Below are positions 24,451-37,916 of a stretch of DNA of 64,000 bases, one piece after another. This stretch comes from Colletotrichum lupini. Its lineage: Eukaryota > Ascomycota > Sordariomycetes > Glomerellales > Glomerellaceae. The position numbers and the translations under genes were made by a program. The stretch is taken from contig NC_064680.1 of NCBI RefSeq assembly GCF_023278565.1, forward strand, positions 4,464,001-4,528,000. The letters are read 5' to 3'. The number at the start of each line of letters is the position of its first letter. The first letter of the stretch is position 1. The notes below the pieces were generated by a model. The model saw nothing but the letters and a program-made list of their open reading frames with translations. It ran no database searches and was not told the origin of the DNA.

Positions 24451-27421
24451 TGTTGCTTGATTTTCGCTGCACTATTACTGGGCCATGATGCTTGTTGCTG
24501 GAAATAGTTTACCGGTACCGGGCAAAACTGGAGACACAGCGCTCGAGTTCTTCTTGGCCAAGTGGGTTCAAATCAATCGAAAAGCCCAAGCCGGATGGCG
24601 GCATGGCATAGCGACGGCGTTCCTGAGGAGGCCCCTGCTAATGCTTAAATTCGTGACACGGCAGGCGACGGAAGCGAAATCACTGCCCTAGGGCATGAAA
24701 TCAACAGAAGGGGCGGGAGCAGTAACTTTTTGTCAACAGATCAATCCCATCGTCGACTCTTCAGGCGTGAGAGATGGTTTTGTCTGATGTCACCCGTGGA
24801 CCTGAATAGAGACAGGAAACGGGGAAGTCGATGGAGCAAAGCTGAGGGGGGTTTGACATTTCGTGGGCCAGAAGCTTTAGGGCCGAATGACACCGTTGCA
24901 GCAAGCCGCAAGCCACACGTCAAGCCCCAAGGACAGGCTGCCGGCGCGATGGGATCGCCAGTGATGATGATAGCGCCAATCTGTATGATGTCTCCATAGC
25001 CTGTGTGCCTGTGCAGAGCGGGTGAGCAAGACTGGCGCCAACACCAACACCGCCCTGCCCTGGGCACCGCCTCACGCCCCGATGGTCTGGGTTGGGCTGA
25101 CTGAAAGTTGGGGCCCATGGGAGATGTCTAACGCAGCGGCCATGGGCTCGAATATTGACTGGAGATGTATGGATGGTCCTGATTTGGCATTCGTACTTGG
25201 GTGATTGATGTCATATGGTGATTTGAATGGAAGCTCCTGTTGCTCACTGAACCCCGGAGGAAGACAGATTGATTCGATTGAACGCCCTGTGCGGAAAGGG
25301 GTTGATTGGAGAAACAAGACTCGCTGTTTGCTCTGCAAGTGAAGTTTGACAGACGCAGAGGACAGGCCTCTTCTCCTTCACGTTTCGCCCGGGCCGTGTT
25401 TGCAGATAGTCTTCCTGATAGGAGTACGGAGAACGGAGTGTGTAGTAGGCAGGTATGACGGTGTCATGTATTCGTGTACGGGTACACAGATAGGTACGTT
25501 GGAAAACGCCGAGAATGATTCGATGAACGGCGTTCGCTGATTTGGGGTAAACTCAAATGATTTGATAGCTTGGTTCATTGGTTCATTGGTTCATTGGCGG
25601 TTCGGTCGGCCTGCCATCTTATGTCTACCCGGAGCGGCATTGAGAACAGTCGGGATTGTCTTGTCTGATATCATTGACGGCGAAGGCCGTGGCCATTGAC
25701 TCGAATCCGTTCCGCGGGGTCCAGTGCAGCTGCGTACGTGAGACACCAGAGACTACTCCTCAGAGAGAGAGCGCATCAGAGAATTGGAGAGGGAGGACGC
25801 GACGACTTGCATCGTCCTCAAGCAGAGTTGCAACGGGATGAGCGGCGCGCAGAGCAACGTAGAACCTGGACAAGGTTAGCGCATAGATTCTTCCCGCCGC
25901 CGGCACCCACTAAGGAACATACACGAGCGACGCTAAGGTAAGCTACGAGGCGGCCCACCTCGAGGGGGGAGTGGAGGATGTTTGTTGTGCGAGGTACCGC
26001 GTTTCTCACGTTGTAGTGGGTTGTTGAAGAAGTACCTTTGAAACATGGCCAGAGAGTGAGGGCCAGTGAGTCTGCCAAAAAGATGTCAGGAAGAGAGAAT
26101 GGAAGAGAAGGAGTCTCGGGGTCCAGCTGGGAAGGGCAACCGCAGACTGAGGTGCAATTGCAACAGCAGCTGCAGGCGCGGCCGTGGGCAGCTGCAACAA
26201 TCCACTTTTGCATCCTGCTCTGCTCCTGCCTCCTTCTCGTGCCTGCGTCCCTGCCTCCTGCCTTCCGTCGAAGCTCTACCTTACACAGTACGTACCCAGG
26301 TCCTGCTGCGCTGCGCTGAGGCATCCGCAATCCTCGTCCTCGTCCTCGTCCTCATCTCAGGTTCACCCGCAACCTCGACCGCGACATCAACCGAGACTTT
26401 GCCTGTTCACCTTTCCTCCGTCTGCTCTTCTTCTCCTTACCTACTAGGTTATGCCACCAACATCACTACAGCTTTTTCCAAACAACGCCAATCAATCCAT
26501 CAGCCAATACACATAACTTATTCAACCGTCCACTATACGCCAGCCCGGTCATCCTGACGTCCCACGTCCAACATTCAACAAGCAATACGCAATACGCTTA
26601 CGGATACCCGCCTTGATTACCTTACTCAGGCAAACCAAGAGACAATCGACAGCGGTGATCCGATCCAGCAACGCTGCTGCCTCTCGTCCATCCGCCTCCG
26701 CCTCCGCCTCCCTCCTGCATCGCTACCAAGACCAAGCACGCATACGGATACAGAGCACTTCGAGGGCAAGGCACCGACCTGCTGCTCCGTGCCTCCCAGC
26801 CTCACAAAGCTTACACCCTTCCCGGATCCATCAAACCCACTCACCCACCCGAAAGGACCCTTCATCGTTCACCACCAAGTCCCACTGCGCTGCACAGCAC
26901 TGCGCACAGAGACGAGGCACAAGTTTACACCCAGTCTACGGGCACGGATACGTACCTCGCCGCCTGCTTCTGGAACCCCGGACCTTTCGAGGTTGACCCT
27001 GTGCTACTACCACCACGGCGCCGCTGCCACCTACCAAGTACCAACCTGCACCTTGCCTGGACCTGGTCCCGTCAGTCTTCTCGCCTCACCTCACCTCATC
27101 TCACCTCCAACCGCCAAATCAACCGACTGTTGCTTGCCTCCTTCTTTCTCTCCCACATCACCTCTCGACTGCTCCCACGTCCACAACACTTCGACCATCA
27201 CCTGTATCGCCATCCTCTCGTCTCCAATCTAACGCGTCCCCATAAGCGTCCCTGCAATTACCGAGTCTCAATGTCCCAGTCCTGACGCTTATTATTCGCT
27301 TTGCGCAGCTGGGACGCCCCGCCTTAATCCGCCTCGCCGTTAACTCCAGCGCCTCTCGACCTTAAACCGCCGACCCTTCCGTTCCGGTACTCTGTCGAAA
27401 TCCAGTCGCTCGTTATACGCA
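24451..27421. other. Intergenic region and long pyrimidine-rich leader
   Basis: No gene supported. From about 26200 to 27421 the + strand is markedly C/T-rich, with CTCGTC repeats near 26336-26360 and CCTCCG repeats near 26690-26712; this is probably the promoter and a long 5' UTR of the PPxY membrane protein gene. An 8-bp tandem repeat lies at 25570. A possible frameshifted coiled-coil coding relic lies near 25730-25880 (see findings). Confidence 0.45.
25570..25597. repeat. 8-bp tandem repeat (TTGGTTCA)3.5
   Basis: Three and a half exact copies of TTGGTTCA in intergenic DNA. Confidence 0.9.
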
Positions 27422-28881
27422 ATGTACCTCAAAATGCGAATACCACTCGACTTCTCCGCCGGTTTCCAGACCGGCTACCCTGCGACATTGCAACGTCGTG
27501 AAGAAATCGACGGCAGGAAAATTACCACAATTGTAAGTGACAAGACATGTGAAGGACTCTTTTCCCGTCCTCCATTACCCTAGAACAAGCCGCTGACGCC
27601 ATACCACCAAAGGTCATCCTCGGTGTACTGGTTCTCCTCATCTTTATCGCCTTTGTCGTCTTTTCCCTCCGCGCATCTCGGCGCTCTACCCGCGGCAACA
27701 ACAAGAAACCTGGCGGCGGTGGCTTTTTCAAATCAATATTGAAAAATGGTGGCAGAAACAGATACCGCCAGGCTCAGGATGAAGACTCCACCTCTACCGA
27801 GCGACTGACCGACCGCCGTCGATCCCGCCCCTCTTCTGTCGCATTCGATGCCTCGGCCGATCAGTCGCAGGCCGATGCCCGGTCTCCCAACAGCGCTGTC
27901 AACCGCAATACTTCGATTCGTTCGATTATGACGCTGCCTGCTTATCGGCCTGATCCGAACGAAACCGAGCAAGTTCTGGGTCGCGAAGGTGAACGCGGTG
28001 GTGTCGATGTGGTTATCGAATATCCCACGGAAGAAACAGAGGAGGATTTGCGTGATCAGGAGATGGAGGCTCTTTACCAGATTCGCCTAGCCCGCCGTCA
28101 AGAGCTTGCTGAGCGGGAGGAGCGGAGAGTGGAGCGCCGGGAAGCTCGGGAACGTGGCGACTTTGTAGCTCTGGACAACATCCGATCCAGAGCTCGGGCT
28201 GCCAGCAATAACAGCGTCGTCGCTGTGCTCCGAGAAGAACATGAACGCCTGAAGAATGAACGTCAGAGAGCTGTTTCCAGTGTTTCCTACGCCGACCTCG
28301 GTGTTGCTCGTCACGATGGTACACGACTTCGCGCCAACAGCAATGAGAGTGAGAGGATGGGGTTGCTGTCAGACTCCGCCAGTATTGCGGCCACCTCAAT
28401 CCGATCTGGGGCCGGATCAGCCATGAACCACAGGAGAGGCAGCTCTGTAATGAGCATCGAAAGCGACCTACCTTCGCCGGGCTTCGTTTCTAGATCACGG
28501 GCGAATTCTCGACCAGATACCCCCCGCCTAGATACCCGAGCAGGGTCCAGCCCGGACGTTGAAGCTGACGTAGGAGACGCTGGTATGCCCATCTACTCTC
28601 CACCTGGATACGACGAAGTCTCGCTGGATGACGAGCGGTCCAGGAGCAACACCCCTCAACCTGGCACTGAGCCTCCGCCGACGTACCCCGGTCCTGCCCA
28701 GCAACGAGCGGAGAGCATTGCCTCGAGCATGGCCGACCTGGCTGCAGATGAGCAGACTACGAACAACTCCGCAGACTCGCGCCGGAGCTCAAGGGTACCA
28801 CGACTACCTAGTTTACGATTGCAGCAAGTGCCGCAAATCGTGATAGAACCTTCCAGTGCCAGGCCTCACGACGATAGGTGA
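27422..28881 (+). CDS. Single-pass membrane protein with two PPxY motifs
   Basis: Two exons, 27422-27532 and 27613-28881, give 459 residues; the 80-bp intron falls between codons. After a short N-terminal segment (37 residues, no cleavable signal) comes one hydrophobic helix at about 38-58 (VILGVLVLLIFIAFVVFSL), then a basic stop-transfer stretch (RASRRSTRGNNKK) and a long hydrophilic tail. The tail has a Glu/Arg-rich helical section near residues 145-185 (QELAEREERRVERREARERG) and many Ser-rich patches. Two PPxY motifs lie at about 367-370 (PPGY) and 392-395 (PPTY); these are ligands for WW domains of Nedd4/Rsp5 ubiquitin ligases. One transmembrane helix with cytosolic PPxY motifs matches the architecture of Rsp5 adaptors such as Rcr1, so a role in membrane-protein ubiquitination is a reasonable inference, not shown. 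Confidence 0.85.
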
Positions 28882-30543
28882 CAGCCTGAGCTGGGATCGC
28901 GCGAACCATATTCAATCTGATGATTACGGCTGAAGGCAATGAGCTTGTTGCAAACGAATGAACGCCTGGAGGCTATCTTGTTGGTACATACGAAGTCTTG
29001 AAGGGTGAAAACACATGCAGGTTGGACGGGGCACTTGCCCTCCTGAGGCAAGGTCTTGAATCTCGTTTGTATAATAGTCTTCCGGCATACCGGATACCGG
29101 CGTTTGGCGAACCTCGTTCCGGATTGAACGAGTGCAAAGGATACCAAAGCGATTTTTTTTAGAGAAGTTGCTGTGCCATGTACAGTTGTAGCCTACGCGC
29201 TCAACGTAGAAGTGGCTTGTCATTTTTTCGTCCATAAGAGAACACAATCTTAATTGATGATCTTGCGGTGATTGATTATGCCTTCTGTCACGGCTGGAGC
29301 AGTGATCGAGTGCGCCCAAATGCCTAAGATATCCAGTGTAGGTAGGCTCACTACTGCAGATGAAAGGGCGAGTATGCCTGAGATATTTCTTTTTGGATAA
29401 AACCAGCATCAGCCAACCGATCAGGCGGCCCTGGCTTGTATCGACACAAGAGTCATAAAAAAACAAAACAAAAAAACACGATTGCTCTGAGGGATGGGGC
29501 TCACCTTGAGACTATTGATGAGTTTTCAGCGAATTCTGAGCACAGGGAGAATGATGTCAATTATGCTTAGCCTTCTGTCAGCGGCTGGGTGCTTCCAGGA
29601 ACTCAAGTGTAGGGTCAAAGCCTGGTTTTAAGCATGGCTTGGGAAGTTAATTACGTACCTTCGGTGATGCTTCATACGGATATACCAGGTGAACGAAGGC
29701 AGACGTACGCATAGGAATTTGCGTTTGGCATCTATCTGATGGGGATATTGGCGGGGAATGAGACGTGAGCTTCAGTTTGTAAGGCCTCCGACAGGACTTG
29801 TAGAACAAATTTTGTCAATGTCAGAAAGACCGCGCGCAACGTCTCGTAGTGGGAGCTTCTACAACCAATGATCTCAACGTAAATAATGTTTCCTTCTTTC
29901 CAGAAATCCAAGCTGAATCAAAATAAGTGGCTCTTGCATAAATTGAAGAGAAATATCTCCTGCATAAGTAATTTGTTGGAGATCTCTAGACTTCCTCGTG
30001 GTGAATATCTGCCTGGAATCTGGCATACCAGCCAAAAGCTGGGTAATACTCTACGACCGCTCCGGTGATGACATGGAGAGTCTTGGGTCTCTCTACACCT
30101 GCACCGAGAATTATATTTACTTCGCAAAGACGACTAGGATTCGACTGGGTGGGTGTAAGGTATTGGAATGGTGCCGGAGAGAGATGTGTCTCAATTCGAG
30201 CGTTCTGAATGGGAAGCGAGAAGACATCTCGGCGGTGCATGGCTTTCGGCTTCAGCAACGCTCATCGACTAGCAGGGGTGAAGAGTCAAGATTCCTTGGA
30301 TGAGGCAGTGAGAGCTTTGGGTCAGTAAATGTGCCGTTGCTCGAGCTCCAGGAATAAAGCCTCCGTGGCACACAGGTCGGCAGCAGAACAGGTTCTTGGA
30401 CTGCCTGAACAGCACAGAACGTATGAGGTATGAGGCCTGAGACTCATATCGATCAACACTTGATCACATCGTCAAATGCTTAATGAGGTGGCGTGACCAT
30501 TCGAATAGCCAAGCATGTCATAATGGTTTCAAGCAGACACCTA
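28882..30543. other. Convergent intergenic region
   Basis: No gene supported between the PPxY protein gene (+) and the aminotransferase gene (-). A 180-codon open frame on the minus strand (28924-29466) has no motif, an erratic composition and no signal peptide; I treat it as chance. Confidence 0.45.
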
Positions 30544-31831
30544 CTACTCCGGGAACGCTACACGCATATACGCCTCAAGTTTCTCGAGAGCCTCCACAAG
30601 CACCTCGGTGTGACACACATACCCAATCCTCACGTACCCCTTAAAGTCCCTCCCATGACCAAAACACTTTGACCCCGGCACGAAGAACACATTCGTCTCC
30701 CTCAGCACATCCAAGCAGAACCGCACATCGTCCACCGGCTCGCCGCTCCTGTGGGTGAAGCGTATAAACGCAGTCGTTCCCGCCAACGGCCTCACCCAGG
30801 AGCACACGCCCTTGTGCTTCTCGATGAACGCTTCAAGGAGAGCCTTGTTGGTAACGGCGAGCCCGACGTTCCGACGTAGGAGCGGCGCATAGACGGGTGG
30901 TGATAGAGCGTAGGAGGCGATTTGGTCGTCGATTTGGGAGACGCTGATGGTGGTGTAGTCGCGGGCCGAGGCGACGGCTTGGATTATGGATTTGTCTGCG
31001 GAGGCGATCCAGCCGATGCGGATGCCGGCCAGGGCGTAGGATTTGGACATTGAGCCTGTGACGACGACTTTGGGGTAGCCAAAGGTTGTGAGGGGCGGGG
31101 GCACGTCCGCGTCCCCGCTTGAGGAAGAGAAGATGTTGTGAAAGAGGGGCCGGTAGACTTCGTCTGAGAAGAGGATGATGTCTCTGGCTTTGGCGAAGGC
31201 GACGAGGGAGGCGACGACTGGCGTTGGGATGGGGATGCCGGTTGGGTTGTTTGGGTTGTTGACGATGATCATCTGGTAGACGGAGTTAGTTTCAAGGATC
31301 AGTAATGGATGAGAAGATAGGATTTACCTTTGTGTTGGGCTTGACGAAGGCCTCGAGTTCGCTCACATCTGGCACGAAGCCGTTCTCCTCCTTGAGCCTC
31401 CACAGGGAGACATCTGCGCCGAGACTCTCGGGGACGCTGTAGAGCTGCTGGTACGTGGGATACACGCATATGACGTGGTCGCCGGGGCTCACCAGGGTGT
31501 ACAGCAGCAGGAAGTTGGCACCGATGGCGCCTTGCGTGATGAGCACGTCGTCTTCACAGAGCACGCCGGGAGTTGAGTCATTCGAGCCGGCCCCAGCGCC
31601 GCTACAGAGCGCCGCGACTCTTTGACGGAGCCGGGCGGAGCCGCGGATGGGGCCATAAACTAGCTTTGTGGAGAGGTCGACGGGGCCGGGCGCGTGCTTG
31701 TCTTCGGAGAGGGTGACTAGGTCATTTACGGAGACGGAGGCGGCGCAGGTCTCGGCGATGTTGAGGCAGCCCGGGGTGGTCTCGTACTCGTCCATCCATT
31801 GCTCCACGTCGAAAGCCGATATTCGGACCAT
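30544..31831 (-). CDS. Class I/II PLP-dependent aminotransferase
   Basis: Two exons on the minus strand, 31328-31831 and 30544-31272, give 410 residues; the 55-bp intron lies between Lys and Met codons with no split. Fold-type I features are clear: NNPNNPTG (about 173-180), DEVYR with the cofactor-contacting Asp and Tyr (about 205-209), and the Schiff-base lysine in GSMSKSYALAGIRIGW (Lys about 245). A C-terminal Arg (GYVRIGYV) should bind the substrate carboxylate. The family includes aspartate/tyrosine-type aminotransferases and amino-acid-modifying relatives such as ACC synthase and capreomycidine synthase; the actual substrate cannot be told. The start was chosen at MVRISAFDVEQWMDEYE; the frame is open further upstream, but that extension is low-complexity and leader-like. 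No obvious pathway neighbours. Confidence 0.9.
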
Positions 31832-33978
31832 TGTTGGGGGAGGGGGAAGGGGGCTGGGCTGTGCGGGATGCGGGATTTGCTGGATTGGGGGATTCAGGAT
31901 GATGGCATTTGAGCCGAGAAGAGGAGGTCTAGTGGGCAGCAATAAGCTTGGTGAGTGAGAGGGTAGGAGAAACGTGGAGAAGCGAGGCTTTTTGCGATTT
32001 GCGCCGGGTATGGAATGATACAATGCCAAGGCTGGCGGGATTATGGGAAACTGAGATCTCAAACAAGAGTCATGGTCACTTTTGCTTATACATACACAGA
32101 CAAACACAGACAAACACACTCGCACAGTTGCTCCGACCTCGTCCATAAGGCGACTAAGGGCAATCCCGCGTATCAGCACGGACGGGATGCGTCTTCGGAC
32201 TGCTCAGAGAAACATTGGACACCCTGAGCACACGGCGGCGTCCCGGGCCTAACGCATGCCAATGGCCCGTCAACAGGGTACGCATTGGAGACCGTCTGCC
32301 ACTAGGAAGACTCTCCGCGGGCACAGATGTACGGGATTGCGTTGTTGGAGAAAAGTATAATGCCCTGGATGTTGGGTACCTGAGTGAGGTTCCATTCAAT
32401 GCGGGGAGCAAAAGCAAAGGTAAAACAACGAGATCGCCTTGGGCTGAGATGAGCTGTGGCTGGAGCTTCTAGCTTCGGTGACAAACGTAAGGAATCTTAA
32501 CTAAGACCGAGGTAAAACGAGGATAAACTAGATGTTAGCTCTTGGTGTGCCAATGATCCGGTGTTTGTATAGTATCGTATCGTATCGGGTCAGTGCCAGT
32601 TCCAGCGACAGTTTCTACTTCCAAGGTAGCCAAAACATGTATGAGATGCCTTTGAGCTATTCTGCTTGATCGGCATAGCTGAAGATGATAATCTGTTGGG
32701 TTCAAGGAATCACCTGCAGCTGTACTTCATCAGGGTCGACGTTGCTTGTGAGGCCACTGGCTCTAGTCCCTAAGGAAGCCCATCGTCTGTACTCTGTTGA
32801 ACTGTGCCATGGATTATTGTTTGTTCGGAATCAAGTACCATAGTCCCTTCAGGTTCGGCCAGTCGAACTATGTAAAAATGGAGTTCACCACGAGTGGCAG
32901 ATCCACCTGAGAGTCAGATGAGTGGCAGATGGACATCCCTGGTGCTTGATTCTACGCTTAGATGTGCAATCGCATTGTATCGATGTGTTTCAATGGCGAC
33001 GTTGCTGGTGGTAAGTGTCAGGTCGCAGAGTGTAATGCTCATGGATCTCGTAGTTGGCAGGCGTCTTCCCTGCATGTTTGTCTGCATTGGGCAGTAGACG
33101 GCATGAGCTAAGATGTTGAGGTAACTCCTCATCTACACACTGCGTACACTACTCCGTAGATAGGCACCGAGAACTCGAGGGAGGGGGAAACAAAGAGTCG
33201 AACTATTCTTAGCGTCTTGTCTCGTCCCGTCCCATGGAACTGGTTGACCGAGGGAAATGGCGGGGGTTTGGCCTCTGGGGAACAAGAGAAGAAGTCTGAC
33301 AGATTGCGCTACAGAATGCTAAGGGCAATGGAAAGGCACCGGACGTAGGTATCTACGAATACGTACCCAGGCACATGGTCAACGAACCTGAAGCCTCAGG
33401 CTCTTTGCGGTACGAACTCGGTAGGTTCAGCCACCCCACGGGACGCTGATGCGTGTTTCCGACTGGCACAGTGGGGTCCCCAGCCTGTCGAGGTACGTCT
33501 CCTACAAATCTATCCACTGTGACGCCACCGCCACCTCACGATTGGACCGTCCCGTCCAGCTGGAGACACCTCGGAAGCGGGTACGTACCGCAGTAAGGTA
33601 CCGGCAAGCCGCGTCGCTGGTTGCTGGGCGCTGGATTGCTGGGTGCTTGCTGCTGCGGGTTATTATCGGCCGGTGGTACCTCTGTTATCGGCTCGGTGCC
33701 TTGGTCCAGCGCAGGTCATCCACGTCTGCTTCACACGCCTCCTCCCGCAGGCCAAGAGCTTCCACTCCTCCTCCATCCTCCGCCGCTCTGTTCGCAGCCG
33801 TGTCCATCTCCGTTGGGTCCAGTTCAGTCCAGTCTATGATCTGACCTTCTTTCTCCCCTCTCTGATCTGCTCCCAACATACACCTCACCTTCCTTTGACA
33901 TCGACATCTCTCCCGCCACCACTCTTGATCTGCTGGCATCCGACTCGGTGTCTAGTCCGCCACTTCAACACGCCCATC
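31832..33978. other. Divergent intergenic region
   Basis: 2.1 kb between the aminotransferase (-) and ABC transporter (+) genes; must contain both promoters. It has a short GTATC repeat near 32571-32590 and a C/T-rich leader from 33720 to 33978. No gene seen. Confidence 0.5.
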
Positions 33979-36900
33979 ATGGCTCCTCCCGCCTTGAGGA
34001 GCCTCCTCATCGGGGCTCTGGCATGTCTTCCTCTCCTGGCTTCGGCTCAGCGCAACTATTCCACCACGGCCGATATGCTGCGTGCCCAGCTCACCTTACT
34101 CGACGACCGGCCTTCTGATTGTCCTCCATGGTGAGTGCTTTTCCATCGAGAGGTCGCAATCTCGCGATCATGCTGCCATCACCTCTGCCTTCAACTCCCC
34201 AATGCTAACATACATCCTTTGCGCAGCTTCAACTGTCTTCTCCCTGCCCACAAGTGTACCCAGTTTGCCGGCTGCAATGACTTCACCGGCAAATGTAGCT
34301 GTCCCGAGGGCTTCGGCGGCGATGACTGTCTCGATCCACGTACGTCCACACGTTCCCCCGCCCTGCAGTCGCACAAGTTTGGCGCATCACTGACACGTAC
34401 TCCATAGTGTGCGGATCTCTCTCCCGTGGCGATAACACCGATAGACCCCGACGAACCGGTGACAATTGCGAATGCGACGACGGCTGGACCGGCATCAACT
34501 GCAACGTCTGCACAGAAAATAAGGCCTGCGACGCACTCATGGAAACTAAGGAGGGAGGTGTCTGCTACCAGAACGGCGAGGTCATCAACCACAACTACCA
34601 AATCTGCGATGTCACCAACAAGAAGATTACCGACCTTCTCGGAGAGAAGCGCCCTCAAGTCACCTTTACCTGCAAGAAAGAAGAGGGCAGCTGCGATTTC
34701 CAATGTAGGCCTATCGTCCGTACACTTGGAACAGTGACCAAGCTAACCTGCTCTAGTCTGGGTCGATGAACGTGAATCCTTCTACTGCCATTTGAACGAG
34801 TGCAGCTCAAACGCCGATATCAACGACAGCCAGAACAGCACCGACTACAAGTGTAACAAGATCCAATGCGACTGCATCCCGGATCGCATGCTCTGTGGCG
34901 AAAACGGCTCCGTCGACATCGGCGAATTCTTGGTAGAGGAGATCAAGGGCCCCGCAGAGTTCCAGTGCTTGCAGAAGAATGGAGGCGTCAACAACTGTGC
35001 CTTCAAAGAGCCCGCCATGGACGACCTGATTCTGTCCTTGATCGGCGACAGTAGCATCCAACTGAGCTGTCGCTCTGGAGAGTGTCTGTACCACACCGAA
35101 GTCCCTGGTTACGAAAGGCCGGTCAAGAAGATCAACACCCCACTCATCGCCAGTATTATCGCCGCATGCTCCCTTTTCGTTGTCGCCGTCATCCTCCTCA
35201 CGTGGTACCTCTCTCGCCGACAGTTCAAATATGGCGCCATCGCTTTGGACGACTCCGACGACGAAAGCTTGAAGCTCATGGCTGATCACAAGCCTGCCTC
35301 TCTCTACTTTGAGAATGTCGCCTACGAGCTCAACGGAAAGAGAATCTTGAACAACATCCAGGGTATGGCCCATCCCGGAGAGGTGACCGCCATTATGGGT
35401 GCCTCAGGAGCTGGCAAGACCACTTTCCTCGATATTCTCGCACGAAAGAACAAGAGAGGTCAAGTCTCTGGCGACTTCTTCGTCAACGGCGAAAAGGTTA
35501 CAGACATCGAATACAAGAACGTCATCGGTTTTGTCGACCAAGAGGATACCATGCTGCCCACCCTGACCGTGCACGAGACCATTTTGACGAGTGCCCTTCT
35601 TCGCCTGCCCCGGAACATGGGTCGTGCTGCCAAGGAGCAACGCGTTTTCGAAGTTGAGAAGCAGCTGGGCATTTACCACATTCAGGACTCTCTTATCGGC
35701 TCTGAGGAAGGCAAGGGCCGAGGTATCTCTGGTGGAGAGAAGCGCAGAGTCGGCATTGCCTGCGAACTCGTTACGAGCCCCTCTATTCTGTTCTTGGACG
35801 AACCCACCAGCGGCCTGGATGCTTACAACGCTTTTAATGTCATTGAATGCCTCGTCACGTTGGCCAAGAACTACAAGCGTACTGTCGTCTTCACTATTCA
35901 CCAGCCGCGGTCCAACATTGTTGCACTTTTCGACAGACTAGTTCTGCTGGCTCGTGGTGGCGCGGTTTACTCAGGACCTTTCTCTCAGTGCCAGGCCTAC
36001 TTCGACCACATTGGCTACTCGTGCCCTCCAGGCTTCAACATTGCTGATTACCTTGTCGATCTCACCATGCATGCCGGTGCCTCTACTTTGGAAGATGATG
36101 GAGCTCTGAACGCCGATGTTGCCAGCCTGGGCCCCAGCAGCACGACTGCTGTTAAGTCTATCGCAAGCATTTCTGGCGGTTCAATCGGTGACGACAGCCT
36201 TGTTGAGTCTTCGTCTTCGCGTCCCAAGAACCACCGCCGTGATTCCGTCAAGATTCGCCAAGAAAGAGAGCTCTTCACTCGTCGCAAGAACACCGTTGAC
36301 ACGGCTGCTTCATCGGATGCCGGAGGTGAGGATGTCGGATCGTATAAGCTTCAAAATCAATCCGGCTTTGTCCCGCCGGCCAATGCTGAAGACCCTCACG
36401 ATCTCCCCCCTGCCGCATATGACGGAACTGATCTCGACGTCTTGATTCGATCTTTCGCCGAGTCTGATATCGCCGGCTCTACGCACGATGAAATTCAGCA
36501 GTCTATCACTGCCGCTCAAGGCGCCAATGGACAGAATGCCAACGGTTATAACCCTGAGGGACCCAACATTCACATCAGCGCCATCGGCAAGGGCTATGTC
36601 CGCGTTGGCTATACTCGCCAGTTCATCATTCTGTCTCAACGCACGTGGAAGAACCTCTACAGGAACCCTATTCTCATGCTGACCCACTACGCCATTGCCA
36701 TCCTCCTCGCCGTGCTGTCTGGTTACCTTTTCTATGGATTGACCGATGACATTCCGGGTTTCCAGAACCGTCTGGGTCTTTTCTTCTTCCTCCTGGCCTT
36801 GTTCGGATTCAGCACACTGACCAGCTTGAACGTCTTCGCCACTGAGAGACTCTTGTTCGTCCGAGAGCGCGCTAACGGCTACTACTCCCCCATCACCTAC

Positions 36901-37440
36901 TTTGCGGCCAAGATTTTGTTCGACATTATCCCGTTACGAATCATCCCGCCGCTTCTCATGGGTGCTATCATCTACCCGATGACTGGCTTGGTTCCGGATG
37001 CCAGCCACTTCTTCAAATTCATTCTCGTTCTGGTCTTGTTCAACTTCGCTGCCGCGGCGATCTGCCTCTTCATCGGCATTATCTGCAAGGACGGTGGAGT
37101 GGCCAACCTGATTGGTAGCTTGGTCATGTTGTTCAGCTTGCTCTTCGCTGGTCTGCTGCTCAACCACAACGCCATCCCCAAGGCTGCTCTTTGGCTCCAG
37201 ATGCTGTCTATCTTCCATTACGGTTTCGAGTCGCTCATTGTCAATGAGGTGCTCCAGCTCACGCTGGTGGATAAGAAGTACGGTCTGGACATCACTGTTC
37301 CTGGAGCCGCCATCTTGAGCTCCTTCGGTTTCAACAACGACGCCCTTTGGACCGATGTCGTCAGCCTCGGTACCTTTGGAGTTGTCTTCCTTGTTCTTGC
37401 CTATGGCGCCATGCACTTCCTTCTTGTCGAGAAGAGATAA
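33979..37440 (+). CDS. ADP1: ABCG-type transporter with EGF-like repeats (Adp1-like)
   Basis: Four exons, 33979-34130, 34227-34339, 34408-34704 and 34757-37440, join in frame to 1081 residues. Signal peptide at about 1-23 ([15 protein letters not shown]). A Cys-rich lumenal/extracellular part follows with EGF-like signatures ([24 protein letters not shown]) at about 55-110 and more cysteines up to 300. The first membrane helix is at about 316-338. The nucleotide-binding domain has Walker A GASGAGKT (about 402-409), signature ISGGE (511-515) and Walker [11 protein letters not shown] (533-542). An acidic linker (600-800) leads to a membrane domain of about six helices in the last 280 residues. 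Order and length match yeast Adp1 (1049 residues), a half-size ABCG/White-type transporter with an unusual EGF-bearing N-terminus. Substrate unknown. The small 5' exons encode the EGF region. Confidence 0.92.
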
Positions 37441-37916
37441 ACATCATGTGTGGTCAACTCGAGACGACGTTCTAGGCACTGTTTGGTATACAATTGTAAG
37501 AATACAAGCGTGACGGCCACTGTAGCAAGAGCCGCAACAGCTTCGGGTCATTTCATAGAGACCACACACACAGAGATACATACAGCAAGTTTCCTTTCGA
37601 ATGGCAATAATCTGTCAATGTGCATATGGGCACCTTCACGGCGTTGGAGGATTGTCATGTCGTTTATAGTTTGACATTGATGGCTTTATAATGCTACAGA
37701 GAATTGATAGTAGTACAAGTTGACTTGTGCGCTCCACGGCGGCCCTGCAACCGGAATTTGGTATGGTGATATGCAGAGACTATGACCCAAAGCCACCACA
37801 ACGTACAAATGTGAGATGTTACAACCAAAACACCATTTTGATATTTTTGTTACAACCCACCGAATGTGCAGACTCTCCAAGCTGAACGGCGGGCCATTTC
37901 TGACGTGTGAACCCCT
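37441..37916. other. Convergent intergenic region
   Basis: AT-richer 3' flanks of the transporter gene (+) and the mS26 gene (-). No gene seen. Confidence 0.5.

Noticed and set aside
28924..29466. 180-codon minus-strand open frame with many Cys
   Set aside because: No signal peptide, irregular composition, no motif; located in the 3' flanks of two genes.
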